A stretch of DNA of 6,725 nucleotides. Origin: Saprospiraceae bacterium (lineage in GTDB: Bacteria > Bacteroidota > Bacteroidia > Chitinophagales > Saprospiraceae). The stretch covers positions 1-6,725 of the forward strand of contig JALVCY010000668.1 of NCBI GenBank assembly GCA_027009605.1, in the 5' to 3' direction. How positions within the stretch are numbered: position 1 is the stretch's first letter; each line of letters starts with the position of its first letter. A program made the translations under genes and the position numbers. Under the pieces are notes generated by a model. It made no database searches and was not told where the DNA came from. It worked only from the letters and a program-made list of their open reading frames with translations. This document shows positions 1-6,276 of the stretch, piece after piece.

Positions 1-580
1 AAAGATCTCCTGACTCAACTTTTTTCACTATTTCAAGGCTTTCTTTCGAAAAATGACCACCCAAATTAAAAACTCTAGAGACCTGTCCTGTTTGGGAAAT
101 TCTTATCAATTCATAACCCAAAACACGACAAGTTGCATTTATGTCTAGATTCGTAATTTGTGCAACAATCCCCCCTTGACTCTTCAGGTCTTCAACCCGC
201 ATTATTTCATCCTTCCCCAACCGAAAATTTCCCAAATACAACCAAGGAGTAATTGGTGTAACTTTAACAATATTCACAATCGTATCCCCGCGTACAACAA
301 CAGCCACCTGAATAGTCTCAAAAGTATCCACACATATGTTAAAGACACCATCATCTCCACTAATTTCAATAGGAATTGACGGTTGATTGTAGCGCCATTT
401 ATACGCAAAAACCTGTGATATGTCAACTGGGTTCTCTTGCTGAGCCGTAATAAACATGACGTTGTTCAATCCTTGATAAAGATGATTATATAGAAATTCC
501 ACCATCACCACCTTCGACTGGCCAGCGACAATTTGGCTCGTTAAGATGAAAATAAAAAAGAAATTAAATCTGTGTTTCAT
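1..580 (-). CDS. Secreted GldM C-terminal-like domain protein (partial, 3' end outside window)
   Basis: An open frame runs from an ATG at 580-578 to the window edge without a stop, giving 193 codons of an incomplete protein. Residues 1-21 look like a Sec signal peptide: a basic start (MKHR), a Phe/Ile-rich core (FNFFFIFIL) and a small-residue end (IVAGQ). The rest resembles the C-terminal domain of GldM, the periplasmic part of the type IX secretion/gliding motor: YQGLNN at 35-40, SGDDGVF at 74-80, a YLGNFRLG turn at 115-122, QGGIVAQITNLDI at 135-147 and YELIRIS at 156-162. GldM itself starts with a membrane helix and is far longer before this domain, so this is more likely a stand-alone relative than GldM. 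No clear -7 box is seen upstream; an A-rich stretch (AAAGAAAAAATC) precedes the ATG. The family call rests on motif resemblance from memory; its partner and role are unknown. Confidence 0.72.
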   Translation of the reverse strand, partial: MKHRFNFFFIFILTSQIVAGQSKVVMVEFLYNHLYQGLNNVMFITAQQENPVDISQVFAYKWRYNQPSIPIEISGDDGVFNICVDTFETIQVAVVVRGDTIVNIVKVTPITPWLYLGNFRLGKDEIMRVEDLKSQGGIVAQITNLDINATCRVLGYELIRISQTGQVSRVFNLGGHFSKESLEIVKKVESGDL

Positions 581-653
581 CTTGATTTTTTCTTTAAAAC
601 GCAAGTATTAGCTGCATGCGTACTTTAGATTCGATATAAACCCTTTTTTTCCG

Positions 654-661
654 TACTTTTG
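654..661 (+). promoter_or_regulatory. Bacteroidota -7 promoter box (TACTTTTG) of the glycosyltransferase gene
   Basis: TACTTTTG fits TAnnTTTG, the -7 element used by the primary sigma factor of Bacteroidota. It ends only 4 bases before the ATG at 666, so transcription would begin at or within a few bases of the start codon, giving a leaderless or nearly leaderless mRNA. No convincing TTTG -33 element lies at the usual spacing; TTTA at 624-627 is the nearest candidate and is too far away. Confidence 0.55.
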
Positions 662-665
662 CCCC

Positions 666-1832
666 ATGAGAATAGCCATCAATGCCCGTTTTTTGCATCC
701 TGACCGAATGGAAGGTATCGGCCGCTACTCCTATGAGACCATACGCCGCATCGTGGATAACCATCCGGGAGACAGTTTTCTATTGTTGACGGACAATAAT
801 GGGGCAGCAGCCTTTACTTTTCCCCAAAATGTGACCATCAAAAAAATCGGCCTTTTGCCCGCAAGGCATCCTTTGCTTTTTTTGCTTTGGTTTGAATTTT
901 CCGTAAGGCGGGCTTTGCGGCAATTTGGGGCAGATGTGTTTTATTCGCCGGACGGCTTTATTCCTACCTTAAAGACAGTACCTTGTGTGCCGGTCATTCA
1001 TGATATTGCTTGGAAGCACTTTCCTAAGCATGTCAAACTTCGAGACCGTTTGTATTATCAATGGATGACCCCTAGATTTTGCCGAAAGGCGGCGGCCATC
1101 ATTACCGTTTCCAAATTCTCGAAGCTGGATTTGATGAAATCTTACCATTTGCCCGCTTCTAAAATTACCGTTACCGGAAATGCTTGCTCACCGGACTTCC
1201 ACCCCATTGATGAGATTCAACAAATGCAAATCAGGCGGCAATACACAGACCAAAAGGATTACTTTTTCTATGTTGGGGCGCTACATCCCCGCAAGAATAT
1301 TATCAATCTAGTCAAGGCTTTTGATATATTCAAACAAGAAACCGGCTCTAACATGAAGCTGGTTTTGGCGGGCCGCTTGGCTTGGAAGACCAAATCTTTT
1401 AAAAAAGCCATGGAGTCTGCTTCCGCCAAAGAAGATATTATCCGGTTGGGTTTTGTGCCCAATGAAGACTTGCCTTTGCTGATGGGTTCGGCTTTTGCAT
1501 TGACCTATGTGTCCCTTTTTGAAGGCTTTGGCGTGCCGCTATTGGAGGCGATGGCTTCGGATATTCCGGTGATTACTTCGACGGTTTCCTCCCTTCCGGA
1601 AGTGGTGGGAGATGCCGGTCTAAAGGTGAATCCCCATGATCCCAAGGACATTGCCCGGGCGATGGTCACCTTGCGGAAAAATTTTGATATGTACAATGAA
1701 TTGGTCGCTAAGGGGCGGGAACGTGTAAAAAAATATGATTGGGATGTTTATGCTGAAGCGGTGTATAATGTTCTAAAGGCTAATAGCCAAACTTCTTTTC
1801 ACGGGATGCTTCCTGATGAGATTTTGTCTTGA
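666..1832 (+). CDS. GT4-family glycosyltransferase (GT-B fold, group 1)
   Basis: A cytoplasmic or membrane-associated retaining glycosyltransferase that would move a sugar from a nucleotide-sugar donor to a surface glycan or lipid-linked acceptor; which sugar cannot be told. The 388-residue length is normal for the family. The N-terminal Rossmann domain has the typical MRIAINARFL start, GIGRY at 17-21 (acceptor-side glycine loop), and IHD at 111-113 followed by the ITVSKFSK segment at 146-153. The C-terminal donor domain has the FYVGALHPRKN motif at 201-211, VLAGRL at 233-238, LGFVPNEDL at 261-269 and the EX7E pair E286/E294 in FEGFGVPLLE, followed by PVITSTVSSLPEVVGDAG. The family-typical N terminus supports this ATG even though it sits right after the promoter box. 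It is divergent from the GldM-like gene and has no same-strand neighbour close by, so it is probably transcribed alone. Family assignment is secure; the pathway is inferred. Confidence 0.93.
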   Translation: MRIAINARFLHPDRMEGIGRYSYETIRRIVDNHPGDSFLLLTDNNGAAAFTFPQNVTIKKIGLLPARHPLLFLLWFEFSVRRALRQFGADVFYSPDGFIPTLKTVPCVPVIHDIAWKHFPKHVKLRDRLYYQWMTPRFCRKAAAIITVSKFSKLDLMKSYHLPASKITVTGNACSPDFHPIDEIQQMQIRRQYTDQKDYFFYVGALHPRKNIINLVKAFDIFKQETGSNMKLVLAGRLAWKTKSFKKAMESASAKEDIIRLGFVPNEDLPLLMGSAFALTYVSLFEGFGVPLLEAMASDIPVITSTVSSLPEVVGDAGLKVNPHDPKDIARAMVTLRKNFDMYNELVAKGRERVKKYDWDVYAEAVYNVLKANSQTSFHGMLPDEILS

Positions 1833-1833
1833 T

Positions 1834-1925
1834 TTTGGTCTTTGGGTCTTTAGGGGGCAGCAAGCTGCTTTTGGTCTTTGGTCTTTGGTCTTTGGGGCGC
1901 ACCTGTGGCGCTTTTGGTCTTTGGC
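1834..1925 (+). repeat. TTTGGTC heptamer repeats interleaved with two small hairpins
   Basis: The heptamer TTTGGTC occurs three times in perfect tandem at 1870-1890 and singly at 1834-1840 and 1913-1919, with the near-copy TTTGGGTC just after the first. Two short stem-loops, GCAGC/GCTGC (1857-1868) and GCGC/GCGC (1897-1911), are each followed at once by TTTTGGTCTTTGG. The array starts immediately after the glycosyltransferase stop codon. Open frames across it encode only repetitive Phe/Gly/Leu/Trp peptides and are not credible genes. Confidence 0.8.
1857..1872 (+). terminator. Possible short intrinsic terminator after the glycosyltransferase gene
   Basis: GCAGCAAGCTGC forms a 4-5 bp GC-rich stem with a very small loop, followed directly by TTTT, 24 bases after the stop codon. 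The stem is short for an efficient terminator. It also belongs to a repeating hairpin-plus-TTTTGGTCTTTGG pattern in this region, so its role as a terminator is uncertain. Confidence 0.35.
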
Positions 1926-1963
1926 TTCGGCAGGGTTTGTTCTTGGCTTCGTTTATTTCATTA

Positions 1964-1996
1964 TTCGGCATTCGTTATTCATCATTCGATATTCTG
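1964..1996 (+). repeat. 33-bp ATTCG-rich direct repeat, copy 1
   Basis: This 33-bp segment ends in ATTCGATATTCTG and matches 2287-2319 in the same orientation at 28 of 33 positions. It is built from loose ATTCG/ATTCAT words. No function is known to me. Confidence 0.7.
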
Positions 1997-2023
1997 CTAG
2001 TTGAAAGAGTTGATTCGCTCGCA

Positions 2024-2053
2024 AGCTTCGCTAGTTGATTCGCTTCGCTAGTT
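2024..2053 (+). repeat. Mini-palindrome array (TTC triloop, AGTTGA spacer), left part
   Basis: AGC-TTC-GCT (2024-2032) is a perfect palindrome with a 3-base loop. It is followed by AGTTGATT, then a degenerate second unit CGC-TTC-GCT (2041-2049) and AGTTGA again, giving a period of 17 bases. This is the same design as the arrays at 2187-2244 and 6532-6598, but more decayed. Confidence 0.55.
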
Positions 2054-2057
2054 GAGA

Positions 2058-2088
2058 GATTTGGGTTTTTGTTGGGATTTTACTTCAT
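2058..2088 (+). repeat. 31-bp direct repeat, copy 1
   Basis: It starts GATTTGGGTTTTT and ends GGGATTTTACTTCAT. It matches 2254-2284 perfectly except for the three central bases, which are GTT here and ACC there. Confidence 0.8.
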
Positions 2089-2097
2089 TCTATGATA

Positions 2098-2195
2098 TTT
2101 GGGATTCTGTATTTGATATAGTTGTAAGATTTTTTAGCCGCCTAGCCGTTATACCGTTATACCGATACACCGTTAGACCGTTAATTGCCTTCGGC
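2098..2195 (+). repeat. Composite dispersed repeat, left copy (inverted partner at 6590-6679)
   Basis: Three modules are joined here. A conserved block (2098-2140) begins TTTGGGATTCTGTATTTG. A tandem run of five 8-bp units of the form NNANNCCG follows (2141-2180, for example TTATACCG). The end is TTAATT plus the palindrome GCC-TTC-GGC (2187-2195). The reverse complement of 6590-6679 matches it with 5 mismatches over 90 aligned bases and lacks exactly one 8-bp unit (TTAGACCG). No open frame of interest crosses it. Confidence 0.9.
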
Positions 2196-2244
2196 TCTCT
2201 AAGTTGAGACTTGTCCTTCGGACTTCGTAGTTGAGTGCTTCGCA
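2187..2244 (+). repeat. Mini-palindrome array attached to the left composite repeat
   Basis: Three perfect palindromes share a TTC triloop but differ in stem: GCC/GGC (2187-2195), GTCC/GGAC (2213-2223) and TGC/GCA (2236-2244). They are separated by GTTGAG-containing spacers. The same stem types recur in the inverted array at 6532-6598, in a different order. Confidence 0.7.
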
Positions 2245-2253
2245 GGTTGAGAC

Positions 2254-2284
2254 GATTTGGGTTTTTACCGGGATTTTACTTCAT
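2254..2284 (+). repeat. 31-bp direct repeat, copy 2
   Basis: The second copy of the 2058-2088 element in the same orientation, with ACC replacing GTT at the centre and all other bases identical. It lies two bases before the second 33-bp ATTCG-rich repeat. Confidence 0.8.
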
Positions 2285-2286
2285 GA

Positions 2287-2319
2287 TTCGGTATTCGGCG
2301 TTCATTATTCGATATTCTG
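2287..2319 (+). repeat. 33-bp ATTCG-rich direct repeat, copy 2
   Basis: Matches 1964-1996 at 28 of 33 positions, with the last 13 bases (ATTCGATATTCTG) identical. Confidence 0.7.
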
Positions 2320-2489
2320 ATATGCTTTTAGTTGATTTTTGGGAAGATTATCATAATACTAGGTGGGTCGGGATTGCCGAAAAGGTTTGGCAGACGGCTT
2401 CGTTCCTATGGTAGATTTTGAAAATCGCGGGTTTTTACTTTTTTGGGGTAATTACAATTCGTCCTGCGTTTGCCTTTGGATTGCATACA
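2320..2489. other. Non-coding stretch with little recognisable content
   Basis: No plausible gene is seen on either strand. The only notable element is GGTAGATTTTGAAAATC at 2410-2426, which recurs inverted at 6690-6706 with one mismatch. GCGGGTTTTTACTTTTTT, just after it, loosely resembles part of the 31-bp direct repeats. Confidence 0.5.
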
Positions 2490-2511
2490 TTGTTATAACA
2501 AACTGATTGCA
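2479..2511. promoter_or_regulatory. Possible operator: 12-bp palindrome flanked by direct repeats
   Basis: TTGTTATAACAA at 2490-2501 is a perfect 12-bp palindrome. GATTGCA occurs on both sides in the same orientation (2479-2485 and 2505-2511). It lies about 100 bases before the helicase start and upstream of two candidate -7 boxes, a place where a dimeric regulator could bind. No regulator gene is adjacent, and AT-rich palindromes of this length do arise by chance. Confidence 0.3.
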
Positions 2512-2519
2512 AAAAATGG

Positions 2520-2527
2520 TAATTTTG
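2520..2527 (+). promoter_or_regulatory. Candidate upstream -7 box (TAATTTTG) for the helicase gene
   Basis: A perfect TAnnTTTG match that would give a leader of about 65 bases before the ATG at 2598. No TTTG -33 element stands at a good distance. It may be a second promoter or a chance match in T-rich DNA. Confidence 0.3.
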
Positions 2528-2571
2528 CTAATAAATCCGGTTAAATTCAAGTGCATCTGCCAAAGATTTTT

Positions 2572-2579
2572 TAATTTTG
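2572..2579 (+). promoter_or_regulatory. -7 promoter box (TAATTTTG) of the helicase gene; excludes an upstream TTG start
   Basis: TAATTTTG fits the Bacteroidota -7 consensus and lies 18 bases before the ATG at 2598, much like the box in front of the VWA gene (23 bases before its ATG). The in-frame TTG at 2577 falls inside this box, upstream of any transcript it would produce, which argues for the ATG as the true start. Confidence 0.55.
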
Positions 2580-2597
2580 GGCAAACTATCAAACAAC

Positions 2598-5039
2598 ATG
2601 GTCATCAATAAAGAATTAGACTTGGCATGGGAATTTGTCGAAAATACCAACCGCAATGTCTTCCTTACGGGAAAAGCCGGCACTGGGAAGACTACTTTCT
2701 TACGTAAAATCAAATCCGAATCGCTCAAACGACTCGTCGTCGCAGCTCCTACCGGTGTGGCAGCCATCAACGCCCGCGGAGTCACCATCCACTCCCTTTT
2801 TCAGATGCCTTTTGGGCCTATTTTGCCGGAAGGCGTAGGGCCTAATTCCGCAAGGATGCAAAAAAAGTTTAGGCGCAAGAAAATAGATCTTATCCAATCG
2901 CTGGACTTATTGATTATTGATGAAATCAGCATGGTGCGTGCGGATTTATTGGATGGGATTGACCAAGTATTGAGACGGTACCGGGGCAATAGCTTACCTT
3001 TTGGCGGAGTCCAACTATTGATGATTGGTGACCTGCAACAACTCTCGCCCGTCGTCAAACCCGAAGAATGGGACTTGCTTCGCAACCATTACGAGAATCC
3101 CTATTTCTTTAGCAGTAAGGCCTACCAAAAAGCCAATCCCGTCAATATCGAACTCAAACACATCTACCGGCAAGACGACCAGTTTTTTATCAATATCCTC
3201 AACGAAATCAGAGCCGGCAATCTAAGCCCCGAATCTAAAGAAGCCTTAAACCAAAGATACATCCCGGACTTTGTCCCGCCCAAAGACCAAGGCTATATCA
3301 CTCTGACCACGCACAACCATTTGGCAGACCAAATGAACCGGACTGAACTCCAACGCATCAACCGGCGCAGTTTTATCTATAAAGCCAAAATTGCGGACAA
3401 CTTCCCGGAACATGCTTATCCGACTGCCGTCCAATTAGAATTAAAAAAAGGAGCGCAAGTCATGTTTATCAAAAATGACAGCAACCCACTCAAAAGGTAT
3501 TTTAATGGCAAAATCGGCACCATCATAGATTTGGACAACGAGGGCTTAACGGTACGCTGCCCGGGGGATTTGGAAGACATCGAAGTCACTCCCGAAACTT
3601 GGGAAAATATCAAATATACCATCGACAAAGAGACCAAAGACATCAACGCCGATGTCCAAGGCTCGTTTACACAAATCCCCTTGCGCTTGGCTTGGGCGAT
3701 TACCATTCACAAAAGCCAAGGTCTAACCTTTGAACGTGCCATCATTGATGCAGAATCTTCCTTCGCTCACGGACAAACCTATGTGGCGCTAAGCCGCTGC
3801 AAAACCTTAGAAGGCATCGTCCTGAAAAGACCCATCGGCCAAAACAGTATCATCAATGACGGCAGAGTCACTTCCTTTACCAAAGATGTAGAAGCCAACC
3901 TGCCCGACACCCAAGCGCTCAACCAATCCAAAAAAGAATACGAGCTCAGCCTTATCTCCGAAATGCTTGATTATCAAAACTTTACCTACCCTATCAACAG
4001 ACTCATCAGCATCAGCAGCCACAATGAAAGAGTCATTACCGGGAATCTCTTTGAGCCACTTTTCCAACTCAGAGACGAGGTCATTATTCCACTCATCAAG
4101 ACCAATAAATCCTTTAAAAACCAGTTAATTCAGATGAGCGAAGGCATTTCCCAACCTTCGCAAGACGACCAAATTCAAGCCCGCATCAAAAAAGCAGTCG
4201 CCTATTTCAAAGGAATAACTGAAGATAAAATTAAAAAAACTTTGGATGACTTGTCCTACTCTACCGACAACCAAGCCATCAAAACCGACCTAAAGAAACA
4301 TTTCAAAAAATTAGATGAATTAGTCCATATCAAAACCATCATCCTGCAAGGTATGTCCAATGGTTTTAGCGTAAGCGCCTACCTTAAACTAAGAGCTAAA
4401 GCCCTCCTCGACAAACCCAAAAAAGAACGCAAGAGAAAAGAATACAATTTTAATGGCAAACACGCCGGCTTAATCGCTGCGCTGCGCTCGTTTCGCGATG
4501 AGATGGCCGAAGAAGAAGATATTGTCCCGTATAAAATTTTCCCGCAGCAGACCTTATTTGAAATGACCGAATTTCTACCGACAACGCTCGAACAGCTACG
4601 CGCCATCAAAGGCATCGGCAAAAAGAAATTAGTGGCCTATGGCGAGGAATTGGTAAGCATTATCAAAGACTATTGCGAAACCAATAATGCGGTTCCTGAA
4701 GTCAATATTTTAGATATCCGCTCCCCCAAAAAACCGCCCCAAGAAAAAGGAGCAACCCAAAAGGCTTCCTTTAATCTTTTTAAAAGCGGAAAGTCTGTCC
4801 AAGAAATCGCCAAGGAGCGAGAGCTTGCAGTCTCTACCATCGAAGGGCATTTGGCCAGATATGTAGTTACCGGCGAAATTGCCGCATCAGAGCTTATCGC
4901 GCAGGAAAAAGTAGATTCTTTCACCAAGCAATTTGGGACTTCTACCTTCGATAGCGTTAAGACCTTAAAAAAGGCTACCGGAGACCAATATAGTTGGAGT
5001 GAATTAAAGATACTTTTTGCTCATTTGAATAAGAATTAG
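2598..5039 (+). CDS. Pif1/RecD-like superfamily 1B DNA helicase with HRDC and C-terminal HTH domains
   Basis: An 813-residue ATP-dependent DNA helicase, expected to move 5' to 3' on single-stranded DNA by family analogy, acting in the cytoplasm on replication or recombination intermediates. Helicase motifs appear in order: Walker A GKAGTGKTT at 25-33, motif Ia APTGVAAINARG at 50-61 with THSLF-like TIHSLF, Walker B IIDEISMV at 106-113, motif III MIGDLQQLSPV at 142-152, IYRQ at 189-192, motif V ITIHKSQGLTF at 368-378 and motif VI YVALSRCKTLEG at 395-406. Residues about 618-692 form an HRDC-type domain (LEQLRAIKGIGKKKL). Residues about 722-811 carry an HTH resembling the RecQ C-terminal HTH_40 type (SVQEIAKERELAVSTIEGHL at 733-752). 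The ATG was preferred to an in-frame TTG seven codons upstream because the TTG lies in the promoter box. The gene stands alone and is convergent with the VWA gene 44 bases away. Its cellular role is inferred, not shown. Confidence 0.93.
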   Translation: MVINKELDLAWEFVENTNRNVFLTGKAGTGKTTFLRKIKSESLKRLVVAAPTGVAAINARGVTIHSLFQMPFGPILPEGVGPNSARMQKKFRRKKIDLIQSLDLLIIDEISMVRADLLDGIDQVLRRYRGNSLPFGGVQLLMIGDLQQLSPVVKPEEWDLLRNHYENPYFFSSKAYQKANPVNIELKHIYRQDDQFFINILNEIRAGNLSPESKEALNQRYIPDFVPPKDQGYITLTTHNHLADQMNRTELQRINRRSFIYKAKIADNFPEHAYPTAVQLELKKGAQVMFIKNDSNPLKRYFNGKIGTIIDLDNEGLTVRCPGDLEDIEVTPETWENIKYTIDKETKDINADVQGSFTQIPLRLAWAITIHKSQGLTFERAIIDAESSFAHGQTYVALSRCKTLEGIVLKRPIGQNSIINDGRVTSFTKDVEANLPDTQALNQSKKEYELSLISEMLDYQNFTYPINRLISISSHNERVITGNLFEPLFQLRDEVIIPLIKTNKSFKNQLIQMSEGISQPSQDDQIQARIKKAVAYFKGITEDKIKKTLDDLSYSTDNQAIKTDLKKHFKKLDELVHIKTIILQGMSNGFSVSAYLKLRAKALLDKPKKERKRKEYNFNGKHAGLIAALRSFRDEMAEEEDIVPYKIFPQQTLFEMTEFLPTTLEQLRAIKGIGKKKLVAYGEELVSIIKDYCETNNAVPEVNILDIRSPKKPPQEKGATQKASFNLFKSGKSVQEIAKERELAVSTIEGHLARYVVTGEIAASELIAQEKVDSFTKQFGTSTFDSVKTLKKATGDQYSWSELKILFAHLNKN

Positions 5040-5062
5040 GCGGGGTTTTCCAAATTAGCGGT

Positions 5063-5087
5063 GTAGGGACGGGCTAATCCCCCCTAC
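5063..5087. terminator. Strong hairpin between convergent genes, possible bidirectional terminator
   Basis: GTAGGG, a 2-base AC bulge, GGG, loop CTAAT, then CCC and CCCTAC form a 9-bp GC-rich stem. It sits 23 bases after the helicase stop and overlaps the last codons of the VWA gene on the other strand. Neither side has a T tract, so it is a weak classical terminator; it could block or protect transcripts from both sides, or be a dispersed palindromic repeat. Confidence 0.4.
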
Positions 5088-6253
5088 ATAAACCGGCTCA
5101 AAGATTCCCGCTTCAAGGCTGCCCCCATCAAATCCGGAAACACATCCGGTGTACAGGCAAAGACAGGCACCCCCAATTGTCCTAAGCTTTTAGCCATGTC
5201 TTCGTCATAAGCCGGCGTTCCTTCATCATCCAAGGCCAATAAGGTAATCATATTCACTCCCGAATGGACAATAGATTGCGCCGTTGCGAGTAGAGGCGAT
5301 TGGTCATTTGCCCCTACTCCACCATCAAACAAATCCGATATCAAAACCAAGACGGTATCTTCCGGTCTTTCGACCAAATTTTGGGCATATTGCAAGGCCG
5401 GGGCAATATCCGTCCCCCCGCCTATCTGCGTCCCAAACAACAAATCCACCGGATCTCCCAATTTTTCCGTCAAATCCACCACCGACGTATCAAAAACAAC
5501 GACATGGGTCTTAATGCTTTTCATAGTCGCCAAGACACTCCCAAAAATACCGGCATACACGACGGATGAAGCCATTGAGCCACTTTGATCGATGAGCAGA
5601 ATAATGGTTCTCAACTGTCTAGATTTTCGGGTAAATCCGATTAATTCTTCTGCAATAATGGTATTGAGTTCCGGCTGAAAGTGTTTTAGGTTTTGTCGGA
5701 TGGTAGAATTCAAGTCTATTTCGTTGAGTTTGGGATTTCTTTTTCTTCCGGCACGGTTGAGTGCTCCGCGAACGGCTTGGAGGAGCCGATTTTTTAGTTT
5801 TTCTTCCAGTCTATCGACCAATTTTCGGACAACTAGTGAGGCTGTACTTCTGGTTTTTTCGGGGATAACGGATTGGAGTGAGAGCAAGGTGGCGACTAGA
5901 TGGACATCGGGTTCTAATTGTTCCAGCAATTCCGGTTCCAGCAATAACTCCTTCAACCCCAGCCGCTCAATGGCATCTTGCTGCATGATTCGGACGACCG
6001 GTTTGGGAAAGTATCGGCGAATATCTCCGAGCCAACGGTTTACATTAGGAGCTGATTGCCCCAAGCCACCTTTTCTATCGGCATCGTACAAGGCTTCCAG
6101 AACTTTGTCCATTTGGGCTTCGGCGGCTTCCAGTTGGATATCTTGATTGGCTTGACCTTCATCAGCACCTTCTTCTCCTTGTTCGTGGCTCTCGGCTACT
6201 GCGCCAAGGATTAGCCGCCATCGCTTTAGGAGTTGGTTGGGTTGGTGTTTCAT
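5084..6253 (-). CDS. VWA domain protein of the MoxR-associated (CoxE-like) type
   Basis: A 389-residue cytoplasmic protein without a signal peptide or membrane segment. Residues 1-20 carry LLKRWRLILG; residues 21-47 are a Glu/Gln-rich linker. A conserved helical region follows (SAPNVNRWLGDIRRYFP at 67-83, DAIERLGLKELLLEPELLEQ at 93-112, DVHLVATLLSL at 116-126). The von Willebrand A domain spans about 215-380 with a complete metal site: D222-x-S224-x-S226 (DQSGSMASS), T281 in GGGTDI and D307 in ISDLFDGG. The C terminus has FACTPDVFPDLMGAAL. Proteins with this layout are normally encoded with a MoxR AAA+ ATPase and, as I recall, SWIM and DUF5682-type proteins; the VWA part is thought to bind metal-dependent ligands for the ATPase. 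None of those partners is next to this gene: upstream is repeat DNA and downstream is the convergent helicase. The ATG has a well-placed -7 box. Confidence 0.88.
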   Translation of the reverse strand: MKHQPNQLLKRWRLILGAVAESHEQGEEGADEGQANQDIQLEAAEAQMDKVLEALYDADRKGGLGQSAPNVNRWLGDIRRYFPKPVVRIMQQDAIERLGLKELLLEPELLEQLEPDVHLVATLLSLQSVIPEKTRSTASLVVRKLVDRLEEKLKNRLLQAVRGALNRAGRKRNPKLNEIDLNSTIRQNLKHFQPELNTIIAEELIGFTRKSRQLRTIILLIDQSGSMASSVVYAGIFGSVLATMKSIKTHVVVFDTSVVDLTEKLGDPVDLLFGTQIGGGTDIAPALQYAQNLVERPEDTVLVLISDLFDGGVGANDQSPLLATAQSIVHSGVNMITLLALDDEGTPAYDEDMAKSLGQLGVPVFACTPDVFPDLMGAALKRESLSRFM

Positions 6254-6276
6254 GAGTAAGGTCTGGTTTGAATTTC

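Noticed and set aside
158..379. Plus-strand open frame of 73 codons
   Set aside because: It is antisense to the GldM-like gene, which has a signal peptide and family motifs; this frame is Asn/Ile/Pro-rich with no recognisable feature.
602..610. Promoter box for the GldM-like gene on the minus strand (TAATACTTG)
   Set aside because: It only loosely resembles TAnnTTTG and was not strong enough to list.
1816..2038. Two overlapping plus-strand open frames after the glycosyltransferase
   Set aside because: They translate the TTTGGTC heptamers in two frames and begin inside the upstream gene or at its stop; no conserved motif is seen.
5700..6146. Plus-strand open frame of 148 codons
   Set aside because: It is antisense to the conserved VWA protein; its Ser/Arg-rich translation reflects the codon use of the real gene.
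2598..6253. Helicase and VWA genes as a two-gene defence system
   Set aside because: They are convergent, with separate promoters, and neither has a nuclease or other effector domain; proximity alone does not support a joint role.
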